A stretch of DNA of 64,000 bases from Silanimonas sp. (GTDB taxonomy: Bacteria; Pseudomonadota; Gammaproteobacteria; Xanthomonadales; Xanthomonadaceae). Of the stretch, positions 31,105 to 39,482 are shown piece by piece. The notes beneath the pieces were generated by a model that saw only the letters and a list, made by a program, of their open reading frames with translations, made no database searches and was not told the DNA's origin. The position numbers were made by a program, and so were the translations under genes. How positions within the stretch are numbered: position 1 is the stretch's first letter; each line of letters begins with the position of its first letter. The DNA lies in assembly GCF_027531545.1 (NCBI RefSeq), contig NZ_JAPZSC010000001.1, positions 186,001 through 250,000 on the forward strand. The letters run 5' to 3'.

Positions 31105-32223
31105 ATGACGATGCGCGTGAGCTTTTGCGGCACGTCCTACCCGTCGGACTCGGCCGACTGGAAGGGCGTTTTCCTTCGCCACCTGCTGTTCGCACTGGCG
31201 CGGCGCGAGGGGCTCGATCTTGCCTGCTGGCTGCCGCCCGGCGAGATACCCTCGGGCGCGAAGCGCTTTGGCCAAACGGACGACGTCGACTTCCTGGGCG
31301 GCCTGCTTCGCTCCGGCGGCATCGCCCAAGTGCTCCGACGCCCACGCATGCGCACGCTGCGCGCGCCCCTCGAGCTGATGTATCGCCTGCGTCGGGCGTA
31401 TCGATCGGAACCGCGCTTCGACCTGCACCACGTGAACTGGCTGCAGCACGCACTCGTCCTGCCAGACGACGGCGCGCCCGCCTTGGTTTCGGCCTTGGGG
31501 ACGGACATGAGTCTCCTGTCGATCCCTGGCATGCCCATGATGCTGCGTCGCGCGTTCAAGCGACGCCGCGTCGTGCTCGCGCCCAATGCGCCTTGGATGG
31601 CCGAGCGGCTGCACCGCCTTTTCGGCGACGTATGCGAGGTCACACCGGTATCCTTTGGCATCGATCAGCGCTGGTTCGACATCGAACGATCCATCGCGGA
31701 CGACACGCCCACCTGGCTGGTCGTCAGCCGGGTGACAAAAGGCAAGATCGGCGACCTGTTCGACTGGGCCGAGCCGCTTTTCAGCGATGGACGACGAAGG
31801 CTGGTGCTGATCGGCCCATTGCAGGATGAAGTCGCAATACCCGACTGGATCGACTATCGCGGAGCCGCGAGCGCTCACGACTTGGCCACGCGCTGGTTTC
31901 CAACGGCCACGGGCATCATCACGCTGAGCCGCCACCCGGAAGGGCGACCCCAACTCATGCTGGAAGCCGCGGCGAGCGGCCTTCCTGTCGTGGCCTCCGA
32001 CCTGCGCGCGCATCTCGACTTCCGCGAAGAGGGATGCCCGCTCGACATCGTCGATACGCCACACCGATTCGCCGAAGCCGTGCCTCGGTTGGAAGACCCC
32101 GCCATCAATCTCGCGACGGGTGCTGCCATGAGAAGCTGGGCTTTGGCTTCCGCCGGTACGTGGGATGACTGCGCGGCCCGCTATGCTGCCTTGTACGACC
32201 ACCTTGCCGGAGTCGGCCGATGA
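31105..32223 (+). CDS. GT4-type glycosyltransferase
   Basis: This 372-residue cytoplasmic protein has the GT-B fold pattern of family 4: an N-terminal domain with HHVNWLQHAL and SALGTDMSLL, then a C-terminal donor-binding domain with LVVSRVTKGK and the E-x7-E-like HPEGRPQLMLEAAASGLPVVAS. It should transfer a sugar from a nucleotide donor to a lipid-linked or saccharide acceptor; donor and acceptor cannot be read. ATG 31105 lies one base after the stop of the GT-C pair. The next gene overlaps by 4 bp, so the four plus-strand genes from 27265 look like one operon. G+C is lower than in the flanks. Confidence 0.82.
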   Translation: MTMRVSFCGTSYPSDSADWKGVFLRHLLFALARREGLDLACWLPPGEIPSGAKRFGQTDDVDFLGGLLRSGGIAQVLRRPRMRTLRAPLELMYRLRRAYRSEPRFDLHHVNWLQHALVLPDDGAPALVSALGTDMSLLSIPGMPMMLRRAFKRRRVVLAPNAPWMAERLHRLFGDVCEVTPVSFGIDQRWFDIERSIADDTPTWLVVSRVTKGKIGDLFDWAEPLFSDGRRRLVLIGPLQDEVAIPDWIDYRGAASAHDLATRWFPTATGIITLSRHPEGRPQLMLEAAASGLPVVASDLRAHLDFREEGCPLDIVDTPHRFAEAVPRLEDPAINLATGAAMRSWALASAGTWDDCAARYAALYDHLAGVGR

Positions 32224-33167
32224 AGATCGCGATCCTCGGTGGTGCAGGCTTCATCGGTAGCCATCTCGCGAAGCGCTTCTCGGCATCGGGCGACGACGTG
32301 CGGATCGGCCTCGCACCTGATCGAAGACCACAAGCCCGCATCGAAGGCGGGTCGATCACCTTATCGACGCTGGACGACTACCACGCACTGGTCGACGGGA
32401 CCGACCTTGTCATCCATGCCGCGGGGCGTTCCACGCCGGCCACCAGCCGCGCGAACCCGATGCTGGAAGTGGACGAGAACCTCCGGAGCACCCTCCTGCT
32501 CAGCCAAGCGCTCGTCGGGAGGACCGCGACGCGGCTCATCTACCTTTCCAGTGCGGGAACGGTTTACGGCGACGTGCCCGAGGGCGACGCCGAGGAAACC
32601 CGACTGCCGCGCCCACTGTCCAGCTATGGCGCCGGGAAGGTCGCGGCCGAAGCGTTCCTGCATGCGCTGTGGGCGTCACACGGCATCCGGGTGGGCATCC
32701 TGCGGGCCACCAACGTCTACGGTCCAGGACAGAAACCCAAAGCCGGCTTTGCCCTGATTCCATGGGCTATCGCCGCGCAGCGGGACGGCACGCCGTTCGA
32801 GGTGCGTGGCGGCGGCTTGTCGCGACGCGACTTCCTCTACATCGATGATTTCGGCGATGCAGTGGAACGCTTGGCCCGCCTGCCAGCGGCACCGGGCTTC
32901 GAGGTAATGAACGTCGGTAGTGGCGTCACGCATTCGGTGAACGACGTGCTGGACCTCGTCGAGCGACTGGGCGAAAAGCGCATCGCGCGTCGCCTGACGC
33001 CGGACATGCCCGGCGACGTGGCCCGCATCGCGGTGTCGATCCAACGTGCAAAGCGTGTGTTGGATTGGAAGCCAGAAACAACCCTTGGTCATGGCATCGA
33101 GGCCACGATGCGCTGGATGGACGCTCAGGCCGAAGGCGGCTCGTCTGCCTTCGATGTGCCCGGATAG
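32220..33167 (+). CDS. NAD-dependent nucleotide-sugar epimerase/dehydratase (extended SDR)
   Basis: This 315-residue protein has the Rossmann motif GGAGFIGSHLAKRF at the N-terminus, the catalytic Ser in YLSSAGTVYGD and the catalytic Tyr-Lys in SYGAGK, followed by RATNVYGPGQ. This is the pattern of UDP-glucose 4-epimerase-like extended short-chain dehydrogenases that modify nucleotide sugars. The exact reaction cannot be fixed. It overlaps the preceding glycosyltransferase as ATGA and overlaps the convergent membrane protein gene by 43 bp at its 3' end. It probably supplies the sugar donor for this island. Confidence 0.88.
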   Translation: MKIAILGGAGFIGSHLAKRFSASGDDVRIGLAPDRRPQARIEGGSITLSTLDDYHALVDGTDLVIHAAGRSTPATSRANPMLEVDENLRSTLLLSQALVGRTATRLIYLSSAGTVYGDVPEGDAEETRLPRPLSSYGAGKVAAEAFLHALWASHGIRVGILRATNVYGPGQKPKAGFALIPWAIAAQRDGTPFEVRGGGLSRRDFLYIDDFGDAVERLARLPAAPGFEVMNVGSGVTHSVNDVLDLVERLGEKRIARRLTPDMPGDVARIAVSIQRAKRVLDWKPETTLGHGIEATMRWMDAQAEGGSSAFDVPG

Positions 33168-34012
33168 CGCAGGAACGCGAGTCCAAGGCAGAGATCGGCG
33201 AGCATCATCGCGAGCCGCGCGGCAGCCGCCAAAGTGAGCAGCGATGCTGGGGCCAGGCCGTCTGACAAGGCCGCGAATGCACCTTCGCGCACGCCGAGGC
33301 CGGCCGGAGTGATCACCGCCAGGTAGCCCGCCAACCAAGCAAGCAAGTAGTGGCCTCCCTCACGCACGGCGCCGACGAAGTCGTCTTCAGGGGCAAGCGA
33401 CCGCACGAGCGGGACAAGCGCCAAGGCCTGCAGGAGTGCCCCAAGGTGCAACAGCGCCGATGCGACGATGGCTGCACGGAAAGGCAGGCGCTGCCGAAAT
33501 CCAGACCATTCGAAAGCAATGACCGCCGTTGCTCCGAACGAAAGGCCCACGGCAGCCACAGACCACGGCAAGCCACGATGCCCCGTCGTTGCCTCGATGG
33601 CCGCAGCGACGGCCACCAGCGCTGCCACGGCAGCAGCGAAGTGCACCATCAAGAGCGCGGCCCATCGGGATGGCGGTGCGAGATCGGATGCACGGGCGAT
33701 CTGGAAGGCGAACCCCCAAACGCGACCGGGAAGGTACTTGAGGAGTTGCCCAACGAAGTACACATGCCCGAGAACGGGCAACGGCACGCGCGGAATGCCC
33801 ATAGCCACCGCGAGCCGCGCATAGGCAAGGAACACCGCGAACCCGCCAGCGGCGAAACCCGATACCGCGACGGCAAACGGGCCGAAACCCATGCGGCGCG
33901 CTTGGTCGGGAATGTCATTGAGGCCCTCGGAAAACTGCCACACGAACGCGCCAAGGCACGCCACCGCGAGCAGCCCCCCTAGCCAACGCCATCGCGGCCC
34001 GAGGGTCTTCAA
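33125..34012 (-). CDS. Lysylphosphatidylglycerol-synthase-like integral membrane protein (flippase domain only)
   Basis: This 295-residue protein has about eight hydrophobic helices and corresponds to the membrane part of MprF/AglD-type proteins (UPF0104). Typical motifs are QLLKYLPGRVWGF and ITPAGLGVREGAFAAL. It has no aminoacyl-transferase domain, so lysine transfer to lipid is not expected. Stand-alone versions are common in polysaccharide loci, where lipid or lipid-linked sugar flipping has been proposed. It overlaps the following methyltransferase gene by 4 bp and the epimerase tail by 43 bp. G+C is lower than in the core regions. Confidence 0.83.
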   Translation of the reverse strand: MKTLGPRWRWLGGLLAVACLGAFVWQFSEGLNDIPDQARRMGFGPFAVAVSGFAAGGFAVFLAYARLAVAMGIPRVPLPVLGHVYFVGQLLKYLPGRVWGFAFQIARASDLAPPSRWAALLMVHFAAAVAALVAVAAAIEATTGHRGLPWSVAAVGLSFGATAVIAFEWSGFRQRLPFRAAIVASALLHLGALLQALALVPLVRSLAPEDDFVGAVREGGHYLLAWLAGYLAVITPAGLGVREGAFAALSDGLAPASLLTLAAAARLAMMLADLCLGLAFLRYPGTSKADEPPSA

Positions 34013-34761
34013 GTTGCCCGACGCTCGAGCACCCAGATGTAGCCCGGGAATATCGGACGGGCGAACCGGAACATCAGACGCGCCGCGAAGCGCTTCACCT
34101 TCCCGCGGAAGAGATACGCCGCCTCGAACGCTTCCGGGTCATCGAGGATCGGACCTGTGAAGTCGCGGACCGCGAAACCCGCCACGAGGCGGCGGAGCGC
34201 GCCATACCCAAGATGGCGCTCGTAGTAGCGATCGCCTTTGCCGGCGAGTCGCATGTAGCGATCAGCCAAACACGTTGGCAGCCACGACAGGAACGGCAAG
34301 CCGTGGTGCATCTCGACCACGGCCCAGCGGTTGGTCGCGGCGAAGTAGCAAACCCCACCCGGGCGCAGAACGCGATGAATCTCGCCGATGAGCCGTTCGA
34401 CGTCGGGGACGTGTTCGTAGACTTGCGAACAAATGGCCGCGTCGAAGCTCTGGTCAGCGAACTCCAAGGCCATCGCGTCACCCGCCAAGAGCGTCACGTT
34501 CGCTGGCAGCCCACGCGAAACGGCCTTCGCGATGGCCGACGCATCGATGTCGACGCCAGTGACCGAGCCAACGGACGGGGCCAATGCCTCGTCGATCAAC
34601 CCGGCCGAACATCCGACATTCAGAACGCGAGCATCCCGGAGCTTTTCGCCCATGCACCGCGAAAGCACGGCCACCATCGTGGCCGCCTTGCGATGGCGTT
34701 CGGAGACGTCATACATCTGCGGACGTCCGGCCGCGTAGTCGTGCTGGTATCCCCGGCTCAT
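34009..34761 (-). CDS. Class I SAM-dependent methyltransferase
   Basis: This 250-residue protein has the Methyltransf_11 pattern: the SAM-binding loop VLNVGCSAGLIDEAL (motif I), an acidic residue in VTGVDIDAS (motif II), FDAAICSQVYEHV (motif IV) and LRPGGVCYF. The start at 34761 is set by an ATGA overlap with the upstream methyltransferase; the frame continues upstream without a natural start. The substrate is unknown. In a glycan locus, O- or N-methylation of a sugar is the simplest guess. Confidence 0.85.
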   Translation of the reverse strand: MSRGYQHDYAAGRPQMYDVSERHRKAATMVAVLSRCMGEKLRDARVLNVGCSAGLIDEALAPSVGSVTGVDIDASAIAKAVSRGLPANVTLLAGDAMALEFADQSFDAAICSQVYEHVPDVERLIGEIHRVLRPGGVCYFAATNRWAVVEMHHGLPFLSWLPTCLADRYMRLAGKGDRYYERHLGYGALRRLVAGFAVRDFTGPILDDPEAFEAAYLFRGKVKRFAARLMFRFARPIFPGYIWVLERRAT

Positions 34762-35507
34762 TCGGCAACGCCTCGACTGCCTTTGCGATAGACGATCATG
34801 TGCCCGCCCGCCAAGGGCAGCACATCGGGCAACAGCGTCGATAGCAAGGCGCAAAAAAGATTGACCACCGGAACGATGGGCAAAAGGACGACCGCCAGCG
34901 TTCGGCGAAGCAGACCAACCCCGTCGGGCGCGACGATGATGGACCCGATGGCGACACCAAACTGCACGGCAAGGCACTGAAAGCCCGGCGAAATGCGCCG
35001 GGTCGACTGGACCTCCCACCCGAAGCGATCCGCCAGGTGATGCAATCCATGGACCGTCATCCGCTGGAAATCACGCGGTGCATCGTGGACGGGGTAAAGG
35101 AAGGGAATGGAACACAGCACGAGGCCACCCGGCTTCAGGACGCGATCGACCTCGGAAAGAGCGACGTCGAAACGCTCCAAGTGTTCAACGACCTCGAGGA
35201 GAGCGACGGCGTCGAATGACAAATCGCCAAACGGCAGGGCAGCCGCATCACCGTAGACATCGGGACGCGCGCCGTACCAATCGCGGCCAACTTCGGGATG
35301 ATCGAACGCCACGCAGTGCCATCCACTTGGCAAACGTTGGCCAAGCCAGCCATCACCGGCACCGATGTCAAGGAGGCGTCCCTCGCCAGACAGAATCTGC
35401 ACTTCCGGGAAGTGTCTCCGGGGATCGCGATAAAGCCACTGCGGATGCAAGGGCGTGCTGCGCAACGCAGCGACGACCTGCTTCCAGCGCGCGCTACGAC
35501 TCCTCAC
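34758..35507 (-). CDS. Class I SAM-dependent methyltransferase with C-terminal hydrophobic segment
   Basis: This 249-residue protein has SAM motifs LLDIGAGDGWLGQRL, FDAVALLEVVEHLERF and LKPGGLVLCSIPF. A hydrophobic stretch (about residues 195-235, LAVVLLPIVPVVNLFCALL) may place it at the membrane, as expected for an enzyme acting on lipid-linked sugars. It begins with GTG at 35507, sharing one base with the TAG of the upstream GT2 gene (TAGTG). It is distinct in sequence from the adjacent methyltransferase. Substrate not identifiable. Confidence 0.82.
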   Translation of the reverse strand: MRSRSARWKQVVAALRSTPLHPQWLYRDPRRHFPEVQILSGEGRLLDIGAGDGWLGQRLPSGWHCVAFDHPEVGRDWYGARPDVYGDAAALPFGDLSFDAVALLEVVEHLERFDVALSEVDRVLKPGGLVLCSIPFLYPVHDAPRDFQRMTVHGLHHLADRFGWEVQSTRRISPGFQCLAVQFGVAIGSIIVAPDGVGLLRRTLAVVLLPIVPVVNLFCALLSTLLPDVLPLAGGHMIVYRKGSRGVAE

Positions 35508-36373
35508 TACTCCCGCTCCTCCCGCGCCGCGAGATACGTCAACCCAGTGATCTGTTCACTGATCAATCCCATCAAGAAGACGATGACGCTGGCGCTGAAC
35601 AGCAGGGCGCTCATGTTGGTGAAGCGCCCGGCGTCGTGGAAGGTCCAGCCATACCAACCGGCGCCGAGCAGGAAAAAAGCCACGGCGGTGGGCAGGAAGA
35701 GCTTCAGCGGCGAATACAGCGTGGCGATCTTGAAGATGATGAGCAGGAAGCGCACGCCGTCCTTGAGCGGACGGATATGGCTGGCCGTACCCACGCGCTG
35801 GTGCACCGGGATGGGCACGTAGGCCACCGGGTAGCCGCTGCGGAAGAAGGCCATGGTGATGGTGGTGGGGTAGCTGAAGCCGTTCGGCAGCAGGTGCAGG
35901 AACTCGCGGAATTTGGACGCTCGCACCGCGCGGAACCCCGAGGTGAGGTCGGCGATGGCGTGGCCTGTTACCCAGCTGGCCAGCCGGTTGTAGAAGGCGT
36001 TCGCCAGACCGCGGTGCCGGTTCGCCTGCCCCGAGGCATCGCGGGCGCCCACGGCCATGTCGTGGCCGTCCTCGATGCGGGCCAAGAGGGCCGGGATGTG
36101 GGCCGGATCGTGCTGGCCGTCGGCGTCCATGAACACGATCACCTCGCCGAGCGCGGCCCGGGCCCCCCGCTTGATGGCCGCCCCGTTGCCCATGCCATAG
36201 GGGGTGCGCAGAACCCGCGCGCCCAATCCCTCCGCGAGCGCAGGGGTACCGTCGGTGGACCCGTCGTCGACGACGATCAGTTCGGCTTCCGGAAAGCGCT
36301 CCCGAAGGACGGGCAACACCTTGGCCAGACCAACGGACTCGTTGCGGGCGGGCAGGACGATCGACAGGAGCAT
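35507..36373 (-). CDS. GT2 polyprenyl-phosphate glycosyltransferase
   Basis: This 288-residue protein has an N-terminal GT-A domain with VVDDGSTDGT and the metal-binding FMDADGQHDP. Two C-terminal hydrophobic helices (about residues 215-280) follow. This resembles dolichol/undecaprenyl-phosphate mannosyl- or glucosyltransferases of the DPM1/GtrB type, which make the lipid-phosphate sugars used by GT-C enzymes. That makes it a logical donor supplier for the GT-C pair at 27265-31103. It is the first gene of a four-gene minus-strand operon whose genes overlap by 1-4 bp. Confidence 0.86.
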   Translation of the reverse strand: MLLSIVLPARNESVGLAKVLPVLRERFPEAELIVVDDGSTDGTPALAEGLGARVLRTPYGMGNGAAIKRGARAALGEVIVFMDADGQHDPAHIPALLARIEDGHDMAVGARDASGQANRHRGLANAFYNRLASWVTGHAIADLTSGFRAVRASKFREFLHLLPNGFSYPTTITMAFFRSGYPVAYVPIPVHQRVGTASHIRPLKDGVRFLLIIFKIATLYSPLKLFLPTAVAFFLLGAGWYGWTFHDAGRFTNMSALLFSASVIVFLMGLISEQITGLTYLAAREERE

Positions 36374-36494
36374 GGCGGGCCGTCAGGGAAACCGACCCAA
36401 GGTTAGCCGCTGCGCCATCGCAACGGCAGACTGGGGCGGCAAAGCGTGACGGGTTGGGCTAGAGTTCCCGCTGGAGAGGCAACGTATCCTGGAC

Positions 36495-38216
36495 ATGAAC
36501 GCCCAAGTCACCCCCAATTTGGTGGGCATCACGGGCATCGCTCGACGCTTGGTCATGGACGGCGCCCTGAGCGAGGCCGACGCCCGCCGGGCGATGGACG
36601 AAGCGCCCAAGGCCAAGCAGCCGGTGGTGCACTGGCTGTTGGAAAAGAAGCTGGTGGGCAGCGCCGCCGTGGCCGCCGCCAACAGCATCGAGTTCGGCAT
36701 CCCCCTGCTCGAGGTCAACGCCTTCGACCTTGGCCGCGCCGCGGTCAAGGCCGTCAACGAGGAGCTGATCACCAAGCACGGCGTGCTGCCGCTGTACAAG
36801 CGCGGCAACCGGCTGTTCCTCGGCATCAGTGATCCGACGAACACCCGCGCCATCGAGGAGATCCAGTTCGCCGCGGGCGCCACCGTCGAGCCGATCCTGA
36901 TCGACGAGGAGCAGCTGCGTCGTGCGATCGACCGCGCTTTCACCGCGGCCGAGGCTTTCGATGCCGGCGGTGACGACGAGGGCCTCGATGCGCTGGATTC
37001 CGAGGCCGGCGACGACGACAAGGCCGAGGCCGGCGGCAACGACGCGAAGGGCGACGACACGCCGGTCGTCTAGTTCGTCAACAAGATGCTGCTGGATGCC
37101 ATCAAGCGCGGCGCCTCCGACCTTCACTTCGAGCCTTACGAGCACGATTTCCGCGTGCGCTTCCGCATGGATGGCGTCCTTAGGATTGTCTCGAAAGCGC
37201 CGGTAAAGCTCGCCCAGCGCATCACCGCCCGACTGAAGGTCATGTCGGGCCTCGACATCGCCGAGAAGCGCCTGCCGCAGGACGGCCGCATCAAGCTCAA
37301 CATCAGCAAGACGAAGGCGATGGACTTCCGCGTGTCCACCTGCCCCACCTTGTTTGGTGAGAAAACGGTGCTGCGTATCTTGGACGGTAGCGCCGCGAAG
37401 ATGGGCATCGACAAGCTGGGCTACGAGGATTCACAGAAGCAGCTCTACCTCAGCGCGCTCGACAAGCCCTACGGCATGATCCTCGTCACCGGCCCCACCG
37501 GCTCGGGCAAGACCGTGTCGCTCTACACGGGCCTGAACATCCTCAACACCGAGGAGCGCAACATCAGCACCGCCGAGGACCCGGTCGAAATCCGCGTGCC
37601 CGGCATCAACCAGGTGCAGATGAACCCCAAGAAGGGCATGAACTTCGCCGCGGCCCTGCGCAGCTTCCTGCGCCAGGACCCGGACGTGGTGATGGTGGGC
37701 GAAATCCGCGACCTCGAAACCGCCGAAATCGCCATCAAGGCCGCCCAGACCGGCCACTTGGTGCTGAGCACCCTGCACACCAACGATGCCCCGCAGACCG
37801 TGGCCCGCCTGATGAACATGGGCATTGCGCCCTACAACATCACCAGCTCGGTCACGCTCATCATCGCCCAGCGCTTGGCCCGCCGCCTGCACGACTGCAA
37901 GAAAAAGGTGCATATTCCGCAGGCGGCCCTGGTGGCCGAGGGCTTCAAGCCCGAGGAATGCGAGGGCGGCTTGGAGGTCTATGAGCCGGTCGGCTGCGAC
38001 GAGTGCAATGGCGGCTACAAGGGCCGCGTCGGCATCTACCAGGTGATGCCGATGACCGAAGAGATCCAGAAGATCATCCTGGAAGGCGGTAACGCCATGG
38101 ACATCGGGCTGGTATGCGCCCGCGAGGGGATCGGCGACCTTCGCCGCTCCGCCATCAACAAAGTCAAGGCCGGGCTGATCAGCTTGGCCGAGATGAACCG
38201 AGTGACGAAGGACTAA
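36495..38216 (+). pseudogene. pilB: Type IV pilus extension ATPase PilB interrupted by an in-frame TAG
   Basis: The frame encodes a full 573-codon PilB but contains an amber codon at codon 193 (37071-37073). Upstream lies the complete N-terminal GspE/MshEN domain (LVGITGIARRLVMDGAL; DPTNTRAIEEIQF). Downstream, in the same frame, [10 protein letters not shown] continues directly into the ATPase core: Walker A GPTGSGKT, Asp box, Walker [17 protein letters not shown], His box TLHTND and the tetra-Cys zinc site (HDCKKK to CDECNGG). PilB homologues have Lys, Arg or Gln where TAG stands. No other stop or frameshift is seen, and pilC starts 3 bp after the end. Possibilities are a recent nonsense mutation, suppression, restart at ATG 37086 (no Shine-Dalgarno), or a base-call error. 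Confidence 0.85.
37071..37073 (+). other. In-frame amber codon within pilB
   Basis: TAG follows GGTCGTC and precedes TTCGTCAACAAG. Both sides stay in the same frame and match PilB without loss of residues. One base change from AAG or CAG would produce it. TAG is also the natural stop of pilR, mraZ, the GT2 and the oligomer hydrolase genes, so genome-wide reassignment is unlikely. Confidence 0.9.
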
Positions 38217-38219
38217 GCC

Positions 38220-39479
38220 ATGTCTGCCACCGCCAAGACCGCGAAGAACGCCGGCAAGCCTGCTCCCCGGGAAAACCCGCTCAGCGAGTTTGTCTGGGTC
38301 GCGACCGACAGGCGCGGCAAAACGCTGAAGGGCGAGATGTCGGCGAAGTCCGTCAACTTCGTGCGCGCCGAACTGCGCAAGCAGGGCATGAACCCCGGGA
38401 CGATCAAGCCGAAGGGCAAGCCGCTTTTCGGAAGCTCCGGGAAGACGATCAGCGGGCAGGAGATCACGTTCTTCAGCCGCCAGATGGCCACGATGATGGC
38501 CTCGGGCGTGCCCATGGTGCAGGCCTTGGAAATCCTCTCCAACGGCCAGAAGAATCCGCGATTCGCCAACATGATCAAGGCCTTGCGGGATGATGTTTCC
38601 GGCGGCTCGGCCTTCAGTGAGGCCCTGAAGGCGTTCCCCATCCAGTTCAACGACCTGTATCGGAACCTCGTCAAGGCCGGCGAGGGCGCGGGTGTCCTCG
38701 ACACCGTGCTGGACACGCTGGCGACCTACCTCGAGCGTATCCAGGCGCTGAAGGGCAAGATCAAGAAGGCGCTGTTCTACCCGGCGGGCGTCATGGCAGT
38801 CGGCCTGATCGTGAGCCTCATCCTGCTCATCTATGTGATTCCGCAGTTCAAGGAGACCTTCGCCAGCTTCGGCGCCGAGCTCCCCGCCTTCACCCAGCTG
38901 TATGTCAGCGCCTCGGAGTTCACGGTCGCGAACTGGTGGTGGATGCTGGGGGCCTCACTTGCCGCGGTCTTCGGCTTGAGTCTTCTCTACAAGGCGTCCC
39001 GGGACTTCCAGCGTACGGTCGACAGGCTGGCACTGAAGGTCCCCGTCCTCGGCCAGATCCTGCACATGTCGGCCATCTCCCGCTTCGCACGGACTTTGGC
39101 GCTCACCTTCAAGGCTGGCGTGCCTCTCGTCGAGGCGCTGGACACCGTGGCCGGCGCGACGGGCAGCATCATGTACGACGAGGCGGTGGCGAAGGTCCGG
39201 GACGACGTCGCCGTGGGTTACTCGCTGAATCTCGCGATGAAGCAGATCGGCATCTTCCCGCCGATGGTGGTGCAGATGGTCGGCATCGGCGAGGAATCCG
39301 GCGCGCTGGACTCGATGTTGTTCAAGGTGGCGGAGTTCTATGAGAACGAGGTCAACAACGCGGTCGATGCGATGACGAGCCTGATGGAGCCCTTCATCAT
39401 CGTGGTGCTCGGCACGCTGGTCGGCGGCATGGTGATCGCGATGTACCTGCCGATCTTCAAGCTGGGCATGGCCGTCTGA
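38220..39479 (+). CDS. pilC: Type IV pilus inner-membrane platform protein PilC
   Basis: This 419-residue protein has the duplicated GspF/PilC fold: two cytoplasmic helical domains (about residues 75-195 and 275-400), with hydrophobic helices near 180, 225 and 390. Motifs include FSRQMATMMASGVPMVQAL, SRFARTLALTFKAGVPLVEAL and VGIGEESGAL. It couples the PilB and PilT motors to the pilus base. It follows pilB by 3 bp and precedes pilD by 3 bp. It is intact, which argues that loss of pilB, if real, is recent. Confidence 0.96.
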   Translation: MSATAKTAKNAGKPAPRENPLSEFVWVATDRRGKTLKGEMSAKSVNFVRAELRKQGMNPGTIKPKGKPLFGSSGKTISGQEITFFSRQMATMMASGVPMVQALEILSNGQKNPRFANMIKALRDDVSGGSAFSEALKAFPIQFNDLYRNLVKAGEGAGVLDTVLDTLATYLERIQALKGKIKKALFYPAGVMAVGLIVSLILLIYVIPQFKETFASFGAELPAFTQLYVSASEFTVANWWWMLGASLAAVFGLSLLYKASRDFQRTVDRLALKVPVLGQILHMSAISRFARTLALTFKAGVPLVEALDTVAGATGSIMYDEAVAKVRDDVAVGYSLNLAMKQIGIFPPMVVQMVGIGEESGALDSMLFKVAEFYENEVNNAVDAMTSLMEPFIIVVLGTLVGGMVIAMYLPIFKLGMAV

Positions 39480-39482
39480 TCG

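Noticed and set aside
37071-37073. Reassignment of TAG to an amino acid as the explanation for the pilB stop
   Set aside because: pilR, mraZ, the GT2 gene and the oligomer hydrolase all end with TAG at their normal family C-termini, so general reassignment does not fit.
37086-38216. Annotation of the pilB C-terminal part as an independent ATPase gene
   Set aside because: No ribosome-binding site precedes ATG 37086, and the four codons between TAG and ATG (Phe-Val-Asn-Lys) are conserved PilB sequence, so the frame is one interrupted gene.
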